A stretch of 64,000 nt of DNA from Olivibacter sp. SDN3 (GTDB lineage Bacteria > Bacteroidota > Bacteroidia > Sphingobacteriales > Sphingobacteriaceae): the NCBI RefSeq assembly GCF_014334135.1, contig NZ_CP060497.1, forward strand, positions 1,984,001 to 2,048,000, in the 5' to 3' direction. This document shows, in pieces, positions 38,355-49,787 of this stretch. Position 1 is the first letter of the stretch; each line of letters opens with the position of its first letter. The notes beneath the pieces were generated by a model. That model worked only from the letters and a program-made list of their open reading frames with translations, was not told the origin of the DNA and ran no database searches. Both the position numbers and the translations under genes were made by a program.

Positions 38355-39290
38355 ATGATTCGTTATATCCTTTTTGTAATGAGCTTGATTTACGCGTATA
38401 AGCTCCACGCGGGTACCGATCGTCTGGAACGATGCCGATCGGACCTTATACAGCTACTGCATGATGAGCAGGGCTGGATCAAGGTTCATGCAGCGGAATA
38501 CCTGCTGCAATTAGGGGAATATCGGGAGGGCATAGCATCGGTCTTTCATAAGGAAGATAGTCTATATGGAGATGTTCCAGCGTATCGCATAGGTATATGG
38601 CGAGTATTAGCACAGACTGATAATGAGGAAATACGCAGTAGCTACCTTGGGCGTATAAAAGCGGTCTTTTACGATACCAGCGCCAATGATCGCCTACACG
38701 CCATAGAAACCTTGGCTAAACTTCGCGAGCCCTTATCGCTAAAGGATTCTTTGGTTTCCGAGGCGTTGCAATCACGGCTAGTGCCCATGATGCTCTATAC
38801 TAAATGGAACGCGGCTTATCATAGCGTAGACATGCAACGGCAGGTTAGCGATGAACTGGCGATGATGTTACTCGATGGAAAATCCCGTTTATCGGTGGAC
38901 GAGCAGAAAACAGCCTGTTATGTCATCCGGCAATTAGATCGGTTGAGTATTAAATGTTGGCAGGCATTACATGATTTCGCACTATCGGAGCTATCGAATT
39001 CTCCGATAAAAGTAACCTTATATAGTACGCTTTACAAAACAAAACCAAGAGCAATAATCGATCGGGTATTAAAAAACGAACTGGAAGCGGTAGCTATTGA
39101 TAGTCCGGATGTCATAACGGTATTAACCGTTTTGTGTGCAAAGGGTTCGGCAGATGATCGTGCACATCTGGAGCGTTTTTACCTATCTTTAAGCAACCGG
39201 GCTTTGCCTCATTATGACGCAGATAAACATGCTGCGTCAGCTTACGCGTTGTATTCACTAGCATACCGCATTAAAATGAAAGAACAATGA
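38355..39290 (+). CDS. Secreted HEAT-repeat-like protein of unknown function
   Basis: This 311-residue protein has a short signal peptide (MIRYILFVMSLIYAYKLHAG) and an all-helical body with HEAT-like pairs: QLLHDEQGWIKVHAAEYLLQLGE, IWRVLAQTDNEE and DRLHAIETLAKLRE. No catalytic motif was found. Such proteins often act as scaffolds. Its start is 9 bp after the dioxygenase stop, and its TGA overlaps the next ATG (ATGA), so it is translated together with the MFS transporter. Confidence 0.7.
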   Translation: MIRYILFVMSLIYAYKLHAGTDRLERCRSDLIQLLHDEQGWIKVHAAEYLLQLGEYREGIASVFHKEDSLYGDVPAYRIGIWRVLAQTDNEEIRSSYLGRIKAVFYDTSANDRLHAIETLAKLREPLSLKDSLVSEALQSRLVPMMLYTKWNAAYHSVDMQRQVSDELAMMLLDGKSRLSVDEQKTACYVIRQLDRLSIKCWQALHDFALSELSNSPIKVTLYSTLYKTKPRAIIDRVLKNELEAVAIDSPDVITVLTVLCAKGSADDRAHLERFYLSLSNRALPHYDADKHAASAYALYSLAYRIKMKEQ

Positions 39291-40537
39291 ATAAAAGGAT
39301 ATATGCATGGCTGGTGGTCGTCTTGCTTTGTGTAGTTGGTTGTTTGAATTATTTGGACCGCACGATGATTACCACGATGCGTGCATCCATTATTCAGGCC
39401 ATTCCGATGACGGATGGGCAATTTGGGCTGTTGACGTCTGTTTTTCTCTGGACTTATGGTGCACTTAGTCCAATAGCTGGCTACCTGGCCGATCGCTTTA
39501 ATCGAAGTAGGGTCATAATAGCCAGTCTGTTCATTTGGTCGGCCGTTACCTGGCTAACGGCTTATGCCAATAGTTTTGAGCACTTGCTCATCACACGTAT
39601 TTTGATGGGATTCAGCGAAGCCTGTTACATTCCAGCAGCCTTGGCACTGATCATGGATTATCATCGGGGTGAAACCCGTTCATTTGCCAATAGTATGCAT
39701 ATGGCGGGTGTCATGGTGGGGCAAAGCCTGGGTTTTGTTGGTGGTTGGCTCGCTGAGCGCCATACCTGGAATTTTGCTTTTTTTATTTTCGGATTTATAG
39801 GAATGGGCTATGCACTCCTATTGCTGTTTACCTTGAAAGATGAACGAAAAGAAGAGGATGTGGTTGCTCACGTGTTACCCGTTCCGTTAGTTCCTTCAAA
39901 TGATGTGCGTTTCACGAAGGCCATCCGCGTACTTTTCAGTAATAAACAGTATCTTTTGGCTTTAGCTGCCTGGTGTTTACTGGGTATTGTGGGCTGGTTG
40001 ATTGTTGGATGGCTTCCAACTTATTTTAAAGAGCATTTTGCGTTGTCACAGACCAAGGCGGGTATTTATGCTACTGGGTATTTTCACACGGCTGCATTGA
40101 TCGGTGTGTTGGTTGGTGGCCTATTGGCCGATCGTTGGGCTAAGGTGCATCCCCGTGGCCGTATTTTGCTGCCCACTGTGGGACTGTTGGTTGCAGCGCC
40201 CGCTATCTATCTGGCAAGCACAACAAATATCTTGGCAGTGGCTATTTTTTGTTTCATGTTATTTGCCTTTACCCGTATTTTTACAGATGGTAACATGATG
40301 CCCATTTTATGTTTAATTACCGATAGGCGGTACCGGGCCACGGGTTATGGCGTACTGAACCTCTTCAGTTGTTTAATTGGTGGACTAGGTATTTATATTG
40401 GTGGTATCATGCGTGACGCGGCGATCAACTTAAGTGTATTGTTTCAGATAGCCACGCTTATCATATTGAGTTGTGCTTTCCTGTTATATAGGATAAGGCC
40501 TTCGTCGAGGTATGAAGAGTCAACAAAAATCAAATAA
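39287..40537 (+). CDS. MFS transporter, anion:cation symporter-like
   Basis: This 416-residue inner-membrane permease with 12 predicted helices belongs to the ACS branch that transports organic acids and sugar acids (hexuronates, galactonate). CLNYLDRTMITTMRASI in helix 1, FGLLTSVFLWTYGALSPIAGYLADRFNRSRVI and RILMGFSEACYIPAALALI are typical of that branch. Overlap of its ATG with the previous stop (ATGA) and the HpcH/HpaI aldolase 8 bp downstream suggest import of a sugar acid or oligosaccharide fragment for the oxidative module. Confidence 0.9.
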   Translation: MNKRIYAWLVVVLLCVVGCLNYLDRTMITTMRASIIQAIPMTDGQFGLLTSVFLWTYGALSPIAGYLADRFNRSRVIIASLFIWSAVTWLTAYANSFEHLLITRILMGFSEACYIPAALALIMDYHRGETRSFANSMHMAGVMVGQSLGFVGGWLAERHTWNFAFFIFGFIGMGYALLLLFTLKDERKEEDVVAHVLPVPLVPSNDVRFTKAIRVLFSNKQYLLALAAWCLLGIVGWLIVGWLPTYFKEHFALSQTKAGIYATGYFHTAALIGVLVGGLLADRWAKVHPRGRILLPTVGLLVAAPAIYLASTTNILAVAIFCFMLFAFTRIFTDGNMMPILCLITDRRYRATGYGVLNLFSCLIGGLGIYIGGIMRDAAINLSVLFQIATLIILSCAFLLYRIRPSSRYEESTKIK

Positions 40538-40544
40538 ATTAGCG

Positions 40545-41351
40545 ATGATGAGAAAAAGTACCGTTTTGGAAAAGCTTCGCAGTAATCAAAAGGCAAGTTG
40601 TTTTAAGGTAAACCTCAAAGACGCCCAGGTAGCCGAGATAGCGGCTATACAGGGTTTCGATTGCATTTGGGTAGACTTGGAGCACATCGGGCAGGACTGG
40701 TCGGTTATTGCTGCCCACGTATGGGCAACAAAGGCACACCGAGCAGATCTCATGGTACGGGTGCCAAGGGGAGCATACAGCGATTATATCCGACCTTTGG
40801 AACTGGATGCTACCGGTATTCTTGTCCCTCATGTGATGAGCCTCCAAGATGCCAAGGATATCATTTATCAAACGCGTTTTTTCCCTTTGGGACGTCGCCC
40901 GTTGGATGGCGGCAATGCCGATGCCGCGTATACGCATATCGGTTTAGATGAATACCTGTCCAGTGCCAATCGCGAACGCTTCATCGCTTTGCAAATTGAA
41001 GACCCCGAGCCTTTACCTGAATTGGAGGCTATAGCCCAGCTGGAAGGTTTTGATATGTTATTTTTTGGACCGGGAGATTTCAGTCAGGGTATCGGTGCTC
41101 CGGGGCAATGGGATCATCCTTTGCTCGTAGATGCCCGAAAGCGTGTAGCGGCCGTTGCCAATCAATATGGAAAATTTGCGGCAACGGTAGGCAGCCCCGA
41201 AACCCTGGAAAGTCTATTTGCGATGGGCTACCACTTGGTAAGCGTAGGAGCCGATGTAGTGGGGTTATCGCAGTATTGCCAACGCATGGCCGCAGCTTTT
41301 GTCGGTCTGGATTCGTCGGATACTACCGGAACCTATTATGAACGACCCTAA
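40545..41351 (+). CDS. HpcH/HpaI aldolase (2-keto-3-deoxy sugar acid aldolase type)
   Basis: This ~268-residue class II pyruvate aldolase has FDCIWVDLEHIGQDW near residue 40, LMVRVPRGAYSDYIRPLELDATGILVPHV, the catalytic/metal-binding LQIEDPEP and FGPGDFSQGIGAPGQ. Members cleave 2-keto-3-deoxy acids such as KDR, KDG or 4-hydroxy-2-ketoheptanedioate to pyruvate and an aldehyde. The ORF is open from 40512 within the MFS gene, but ATG 40545 (or 40548) just after its stop gives the usual N-terminus. With the aldo/keto reductase and dehydrogenases next to it, it is the likely final step of an oxidative sugar pathway. Confidence 0.9.
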   Translation: MMRKSTVLEKLRSNQKASCFKVNLKDAQVAEIAAIQGFDCIWVDLEHIGQDWSVIAAHVWATKAHRADLMVRVPRGAYSDYIRPLELDATGILVPHVMSLQDAKDIIYQTRFFPLGRRPLDGGNADAAYTHIGLDEYLSSANRERFIALQIEDPEPLPELEAIAQLEGFDMLFFGPGDFSQGIGAPGQWDHPLLVDARKRVAAVANQYGKFAATVGSPETLESLFAMGYHLVSVGADVVGLSQYCQRMAAAFVGLDSSDTTGTYYERP

Positions 41352-41364
41352 AAACTGAAGTACT

Positions 41365-42321
41365 ATGAAGCAAAGAAGATTAGGAAATACGGGTATAGAT
41401 GTATCTGAGCTCGCTTTCGGTGGAGTGGAGATTGGCATGCCTTATGGCCTGCATGCACAGGCAGGGGCGGCGGGGCTTATGGATGCTTCCAGTGCCATTG
41501 CTTTGTTACATCAAGCGCTAGATCGCGGGATCAATTTCTATGATACGGCGAGGCTCTATGGAAATAGTGAAGCGTTCATGGGAAAAGCCTTTGCCGGTAA
41601 GCGGTCGGCAGTGGTATTCGCAACGAAATGCCGTCACTTCAAGGATCCTGCTGGGCAGATTCCTGCATACGGACCTTTAAGGAAGCTGGTAGAGAGCTCC
41701 CTTCAGGAAAGCCTTAGAGCCTTGCAGACAGATTATATAGATGTCTTTATGGTGCATTATGCCGATCTGGCCATTTTAGAAAATGAAGACGTCCAGCGCG
41801 TTTTTACAGCGCTCCGTTCTGCAGGTACGGTACGGGCAATTGGCGTTTCCGTTTATGAACCTTCCGAAACTCAGCAAGCGTTGGAAGCGGGTTGTTGGGA
41901 CCTTATACAATTGCCATTCAATTTAATGGATCAGCGTCAACGGGTATTTTTTGACGAAGCTGCACGGCGTGGTATTGGTATTGTGGCTCGGTCGGTGCTC
42001 CTGCGCGGTTTGTTAAGTGACCGGAATGTCGATTGGCATCCAGCCTTAAAAAAAGTAGAGCAGCATATTGCTTCCTATCAGGCACTGGTTAGGCCACCAA
42101 TTCGGCATTTAGCTCAACTGGCTACCAAATTTGTCTTGAGTTATCCGGCTGTAACTTCGGTATTGGTGGGCTTAGACAAAGAAGAATATCTGGAAGAAGC
42201 TATTAGCACCGCGTTGGGTGATCATTTGGATGAGCATTTGTTCCAAAAGGCCATTGCGATGGCCTACCCGGATCCTGATTTTTTAAATTTGGCTAATTGG
42301 GATAGGAGGGGATGGATATGA
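41365..42321 (+). CDS. Aldo/keto reductase (aldose 1-dehydrogenase-like)
   Basis: This 318-residue NAD(P)-dependent oxidoreductase has the AKR tetrad: Asp and Tyr in INFYDTARLYG, Lys in VVFATKCR and His in IDVFMVHYAD. The N-terminus MKQRRLGNTGIDVSELAFGG is typical of AKRs of the L-galactose/L-fucose/D-arabinose 1-dehydrogenase group. It may oxidise an aldose to the lactone at the start of a non-phosphorylative pathway. Its 3' end overlaps the next gene by 4 bp (ATGA). No lactonase or sugar-acid dehydratase is present in the window. Confidence 0.88.
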   Translation: MKQRRLGNTGIDVSELAFGGVEIGMPYGLHAQAGAAGLMDASSAIALLHQALDRGINFYDTARLYGNSEAFMGKAFAGKRSAVVFATKCRHFKDPAGQIPAYGPLRKLVESSLQESLRALQTDYIDVFMVHYADLAILENEDVQRVFTALRSAGTVRAIGVSVYEPSETQQALEAGCWDLIQLPFNLMDQRQRVFFDEAARRGIGIVARSVLLRGLLSDRNVDWHPALKKVEQHIASYQALVRPPIRHLAQLATKFVLSYPAVTSVLVGLDKEEYLEEAISTALGDHLDEHLFQKAIAMAYPDPDFLNLANWDRRGWI

Positions 42322-43241
42322 TACGTTTAGGAATTATTGGGATGAGTGTTGGGAATGCACACCCTTATTCATGGTCGTCTATTATCAACGGTTCTTTTGA
42401 TCCGGCAGAGATTGCGCGTGTAGGTTATCCTGCGGTAGCCGCCTATTTGACAGCCAATGCCGATACCCTGGGCATTGATGGAACGCAGGTTACACACGTA
42501 TGGTGCCAAGAGGAGTCTGTTGCCCGTAGTATCGCACGGTCTGCTGCTATTCCACATGTGGTCAACCGGATGGAGGACATGATCGGCCATGTGGATGCGG
42601 TTATCCTCGCTCGGGACGATCCCGGTCAGCATATGCAGATGGCAAGCCCGTTTTTGGCTGCGGATGTTCCGCTATTTATCGACAAGCCCTTATCGGTAAC
42701 TATGGAAGAGCTGCATTGGTTTTCGCAGCAGGAAGCCGCTGGTAAATTCTTGATGTCCTGTTCGTCGATGCGCTATGCCGCAGAGTGCCGGACAGCCAAG
42801 ACATTTTTGCCGGCGTTGGGTGAGTTACAGCTGGTAACTGCCGTGGGGAAAAAAGACTGGACAACTTATGGTATACACATGGTGGAGGGGCTGTCTGGTA
42901 TGCTTGAAGACCCTTTACCCAAGCGGGTACAATATGTAGGTGCGCCCGATCGTGATATTGTGCTTGTCGATTTTGCCGCCGGTTTTACTGCATCCTTTCA
43001 TCTCTTTAAACACATATCGCCAACCTTTCAGTTTACTTTTTACGGTAAAGAAGGGTGGCATCAGGTAGAAATTCAAAATTCCTATATCATGTTTAAGGAA
43101 ACCATTCTTACTTTCGTGAAGTCTTTAAGGGCGAAGAGAGCCTTATTGTCTTTTACCAAGACCTATCGCGTCATCGAAATTGTATCTAAGGCCTTGGAAA
43201 GTAAAGCATTGAACGGTAATCCTGTGGTGATTCATCCTTAA
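42318..43241 (+). CDS. Gfo/Idh/MocA family oxidoreductase
   Basis: This ~307-residue NAD(P)-binding protein has the Rossmann start IRLGIIGMSVGNAHPYSW and the PLFIDKPLSV motif equivalent to the EKP motif, with Lys as catalytic/nicotinamide contact. The C-terminal alpha/beta domain is shorter than in many members (350-450 residues). ATG 42318 is chosen because AGGAGG lies 8 bp upstream; an ATG at 42312 gives two extra residues but sits too close to that site. It probably oxidises a hydroxyl, often C3 or C2, of a sugar or cyclitol in the cytoplasm. Confidence 0.87.
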   Translation: MIRLGIIGMSVGNAHPYSWSSIINGSFDPAEIARVGYPAVAAYLTANADTLGIDGTQVTHVWCQEESVARSIARSAAIPHVVNRMEDMIGHVDAVILARDDPGQHMQMASPFLAADVPLFIDKPLSVTMEELHWFSQQEAAGKFLMSCSSMRYAAECRTAKTFLPALGELQLVTAVGKKDWTTYGIHMVEGLSGMLEDPLPKRVQYVGAPDRDIVLVDFAAGFTASFHLFKHISPTFQFTFYGKEGWHQVEIQNSYIMFKETILTFVKSLRAKRALLSFTKTYRVIEIVSKALESKALNGNPVVIHP

Positions 43242-43250
43242 TATACACGT

Positions 43251-44027
43251 ATGCATATCCATAAATTATTAGACTTAACGAAGAAAGTTATCCTGGTTAC
43301 AGGTGGTTCAGGAAATTACGGTCGTAACATTGTAGAGGGGTTGGCAGAAGCAGGAGCAACGGTAATTACTACTTCCCGCGATTTATCCAGAGCAGCAAGT
43401 ACTGCAGCCACTTTTCGGGCTTCCGGGTATGCGGTATTTGCTTTAGCTGTTGATCAATCTGATGCTACGAGTATAAAGGAGTTGAAGGAAAAAATTTTGA
43501 CAGATTTTGGGCGTCTGGACGTTTTTGTAAACAATGCCGTGTCTAGACCAATGACGGGGTACAGTGCACCGGTGGATCAATTTGAAAAATCGATGCAGGT
43601 AAATGCTTCAGGGATGTTTCATTTATTGCGTGAAATGACTGATCTTATTGTAAACGCAGGAGGGGGAAGTGTGATTAATATTGCGTCTATGATGGGCGTG
43701 AGAGGTCCTGATCTTTCTAACTATGAAGGAACTTCCATGGGCAATCCTCCTCCAGACTATTTTTTTCATAACGCTGGACTTATTAATTTAAGTCGATATA
43801 TGGCCAAGGTCATGGCAGGGAAAAATATTCGCTTTAATTGCATCAGCCCAGGGGGATTATTTAATAATCAGCCTGCACGTTTTGTTGAAAACTATTGTAA
43901 AAAGGTTCCTTTGGGTCGTATGGCCAATGCAGATGATATCAAAGGTTTAGTTGTGCTACTGTCGTCAGATGCCGGTGCCTATATAAACGGCGAAAATATT
44001 CTCTTAGATGGAGGTATGCATGCTTAA
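43251..44027 (+). CDS. SDR family oxidoreductase with altered active site
   Basis: This 258-residue short-chain dehydrogenase has the cofactor motif TGGSGNYGRNIVEGL near residue 18, NNAVSRP, the catalytic serine region INIASMMGVRG and the C-terminal NGENILLDGG. The expected YxxxK is Y170-F-F-H-N174, so the catalytic lysine is replaced by asparagine. The rest of the helix (AGLINLSRYMA) is normal. It is 9 bp after the previous gene and ends the plus-strand cluster; its last 4 bp overlap the end of the convergent AraC gene. Confidence 0.88.
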   Translation: MHIHKLLDLTKKVILVTGGSGNYGRNIVEGLAEAGATVITTSRDLSRAASTAATFRASGYAVFALAVDQSDATSIKELKEKILTDFGRLDVFVNNAVSRPMTGYSAPVDQFEKSMQVNASGMFHLLREMTDLIVNAGGGSVINIASMMGVRGPDLSNYEGTSMGNPPPDYFFHNAGLINLSRYMAKVMAGKNIRFNCISPGGLFNNQPARFVENYCKKVPLGRMANADDIKGLVVLLSSDAGAYINGENILLDGGMHA

Positions 44028-44902
44028 GCGGGCTGGAGTAAAACGGTCTTCCGATACTCACTGGGAGACATACCTTTTAATTTTTTAAACTGCCTATTAA
44101 AGTTTGCCAGATTATTAAAACCACATTCGTACGCTATTTCTACAATATTGAGGTGGTAATCGTCGCTTAATAGTTTACATACATAACCGATCCGGATGGT
44201 ATTTAAGTATTCGACGAAAGTCATGCGATAATGTTCTTTGAAGAAATTGCAGAAGGTCGTCGTAGCCATATTTGCCTGATCGGCCACTTCATTCAAGGTT
44301 ATTTCCTTATTAAAATTCCTTAGAATATAATCCGTGATCTTACTGAAGCGATCTGTAGAGTTTTCCCGTTTATAGAGCATATATGTCGGGCTTGCCAAAG
44401 GTTCGTATTCCCTATAATAGCAAAGAATATCGAAGATATGTAGTAAGGAGGCCAGACGTCTCACGGCACTTTCCTGCATTATTTTTCGGATGATATGACT
44501 GATCTGTTTTTTGGCCTCTCCCTGTATAACCAAACCGCGGCCGGATAGTTGCAGAATTTTCTTCAGGGGTTCGAATTCCGGAATGTTGAAAAAATTTTCT
44601 CCAAGAAAGTCCTCTTTGAAATGAATGACCATTGCATCGGCTTTCCGTATCCCGGTACCATTGGTATAGATGGGGTCGTTTACCCAAACATGAGGAAGGG
44701 ATGGACCCATAAAAACCAAGTCGCCTTCACCGAAGTAACCGATATGGTCTCCAACCATCCGTCTGCCGGTACTTTTATTAACTAGGCAAAATTCGTATTC
44801 CGGATGGTAGTGCCAAGGGCAGGGAAAGAAAGGACCTTTTTCATTAAAAACAACAAAGGACTTATCGAAGTCTTTCGGAAGGCGGTATTCTACAGCTTTC
44901 AT
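44024..44902 (-). CDS. AraC family transcriptional regulator (cupin sensor)
   Basis: This 292-residue regulator has an N-terminal cupin (FPCPWHYHPEYEFCLVN, GEGDLVFMGPSLPHVW) and a C-terminal double helix-turn-helix (about 190-285) ending NIVEIAYECGFNNLANFNRQFKK and GMSPSEYRK. It is a paralogue of the protein at 5859-6755. It is placed at the end of the plus-strand cluster and close to the GH2 gene. The putative operator at 44979-44997, shared with 19023-19041, lies about 80 bp upstream of its start, suggesting autoregulation plus control of the divergent promoter region. Confidence 0.88.
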   Translation of the reverse strand: MKAVEYRLPKDFDKSFVVFNEKGPFFPCPWHYHPEYEFCLVNKSTGRRMVGDHIGYFGEGDLVFMGPSLPHVWVNDPIYTNGTGIRKADAMVIHFKEDFLGENFFNIPEFEPLKKILQLSGRGLVIQGEAKKQISHIIRKIMQESAVRRLASLLHIFDILCYYREYEPLASPTYMLYKRENSTDRFSKITDYILRNFNKEITLNEVADQANMATTTFCNFFKEHYRMTFVEYLNTIRIGYVCKLLSDDYHLNIVEIAYECGFNNLANFNRQFKKLKGMSPSEYRKTVLLQPA

Positions 44903-44978
44903 AACAAAAACGGTTAAGTTGGCAATATGCTAATTTACGTTATTCCGTCCGATATTTTTTGTTATGAGGGATAATTCC

Positions 44979-44997
44979 GAAAAATAGTATCACAAAT
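44979..44997 (+). promoter_or_regulatory. Putative AraC-type operator, copy 2
   Basis: GAAAAATAGTATCA is identical to 19023-19036, followed by CAAAT against GAAAT. It lies about 80 bp upstream of the AraC gene start, in the 102-bp gap before the GH2 gene's 3' end. Confidence 0.5.
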
Positions 44998-45004
44998 TGA
45001 TAAA

Positions 45005-48591
<3,587 letters not shown>

Positions 48592-49359
48592 TCAAAGAGG
48601 TCTTACCCAGATATTCCGGAAACTGATCGGTTTGCTTGGGTCGCCGTGCGACTGCAACATGATAGGAGCAGGGCCGTGTGCTTTATAAGAAGGTTTACCG
48701 ATATATTGGGTGCCGCCCTCCAGTTCCACGTTATTCTGCACCAATACCCCGTTGATCAAAACAGTTACGCGTGCAGGTGATCCCAGCGATCCATCTTCTT
48801 TAAATTCAGGGGCAGTCCATACCACATCATAGGTTTGCCATTCGCCGGGTTTTCTAGCAGGGTTTGCTAAGGGGATTTTCTGCTTATAAACAGACCCTAA
48901 TTGGCCATTTACGTAAGTTTTGTTTTCGTATGAATCTAAAATCTGCAACTCATATCCTTCATCACCGGAGCCAATAGCTGCCAGGAATAAACCGCTGTTA
49001 CCTCTTCCCTGTCCTTCACCATCAATATCAATAGGTATATAGTATTCTAAATGAAGTTGATAACTGCCAAATTTTTCTTTGGTCCAGATATTACCTTTTT
49101 CTTTATTAACGGTAAATGTGCCTCCTCCTACCGTCCATTCTGCCGGCTGTCCTGGGTTTTTCTGCGATTCCCAGGCGGATAAGTCTTTTCCGTCAAATAG
49201 TACCACAGCATCGGAAGGTGCTTGGCTAACAGGTGTGTTTACCACAGGAGGAACAGGTTCCCAAACTTCGGTGTCTTCTGGTTTCATTTTTTCTTGTGCT
49301 AAGGTTGGCACGGCCGTACCTACAAGCAGTGCAGCGATAAGTAATTGATTTTTTAACAT
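48592..49359 (-). CDS. DUF1080 protein (3-keto-disaccharide hydrolase-like), secreted
   Basis: This 255-residue protein has a signal peptide (MLKNQLLIAALLVGTAVPTLAQ) and one DUF1080 domain: VVLFDGKDLSAWESQ near residue 50, GNSGLFLAAIG, YELQILDSYENKTYVNGQLGSVYKQ, PGEWQTYDVVWTAPEF and ISFRNIWVRPL at the end. The lectin-like jelly-roll family includes hydrolases/lyases acting on 3-keto-glycosides made by Gfo/Idh/MocA oxidoreductases. A Gfo/Idh/MocA gene is 5 kb away in the plus-strand cluster. Its upstream region carries a dispersed repeat element, copy A. Confidence 0.88.
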   Translation of the reverse strand: MLKNQLLIAALLVGTAVPTLAQEKMKPEDTEVWEPVPPVVNTPVSQAPSDAVVLFDGKDLSAWESQKNPGQPAEWTVGGGTFTVNKEKGNIWTKEKFGSYQLHLEYYIPIDIDGEGQGRGNSGLFLAAIGSGDEGYELQILDSYENKTYVNGQLGSVYKQKIPLANPARKPGEWQTYDVVWTAPEFKEDGSLGSPARVTVLINGVLVQNNVELEGGTQYIGKPSYKAHGPAPIMLQSHGDPSKPISFRNIWVRPL

Positions 49360-49403
49360 AGTATATAATTTTAGTTTGTATTAATTTACTTTTTCCAGCA
49401 GCT

Positions 49404-49475
49404 GAAAAAGTAACAAAACTAAGTGCAACGTTCTCATGAACGCCATAAAAATGTTACACTAGTGAATAAAAACCG
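49404..49475. repeat. Dispersed intergenic element, copy A leader
   Basis: Conserved blocks GTAACAAAAC, CTCATGA, TAAAAATG, ACACT and GAATAAA recur at 52366-52437. From CTCATGA the distances to ACACT (23 bp) and GAATAAA (31 bp) are identical in both copies. The element lies upstream of the DUF1080 gene and continues into a long hairpin. Confidence 0.6.
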
Positions 49476-49543
49476 CAGCTTAAAAATCTTCTTTGACGCT
49501 ACTGCTGAGGCAAGGCCTTTGTAGCCGAAGATTTTTGAGGCTG
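49476..49543. repeat. Long hairpin of element copy A
   Basis: The arm at 49476-49491 (CAGCTTAAAAATCTTC) pairs with 49527-49543, a nearly perfect 16-bp stem. Inside it GCTAC at 49498-49502 pairs with GTAGC at 49521-49525, and AGGC/GCCT forms the tip. No poly-T follows on either strand. Confidence 0.55.
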
Positions 49544-49585
49544 ATTTTGTTATAATGAGCGTACTGCGCAGCACTCATCAAAATC
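49543..49585. repeat. Second stem-loop next to copy A
   Basis: GATTTTG at 49543-49549 pairs with CAAAATC at 49579-49585, and ATGAG at 49555-49559 pairs with CTCAT at 49574-49578. The two arms share an axis, giving a two-part stem. The remaining sequence to 49787 shows no gene. Confidence 0.5.
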
Positions 49586-49787
49586 GTTAAATCCTCTTTT
49601 TTGAGGCCAATTTTATGCTTATGAACGGCCATTTTTACAGAAACTTATATGTCGCAGGGAATTTATCAGCAATTTATCATATGATTTCATCATCTTTGAT
49701 TAGCAGAGGTACTAAGTAAGTGTTCAAAGTACGCTTCATCAAAGGTAGGTAATTGGCAAATAAGTAACAACAAAAATGAGTGTTCGA

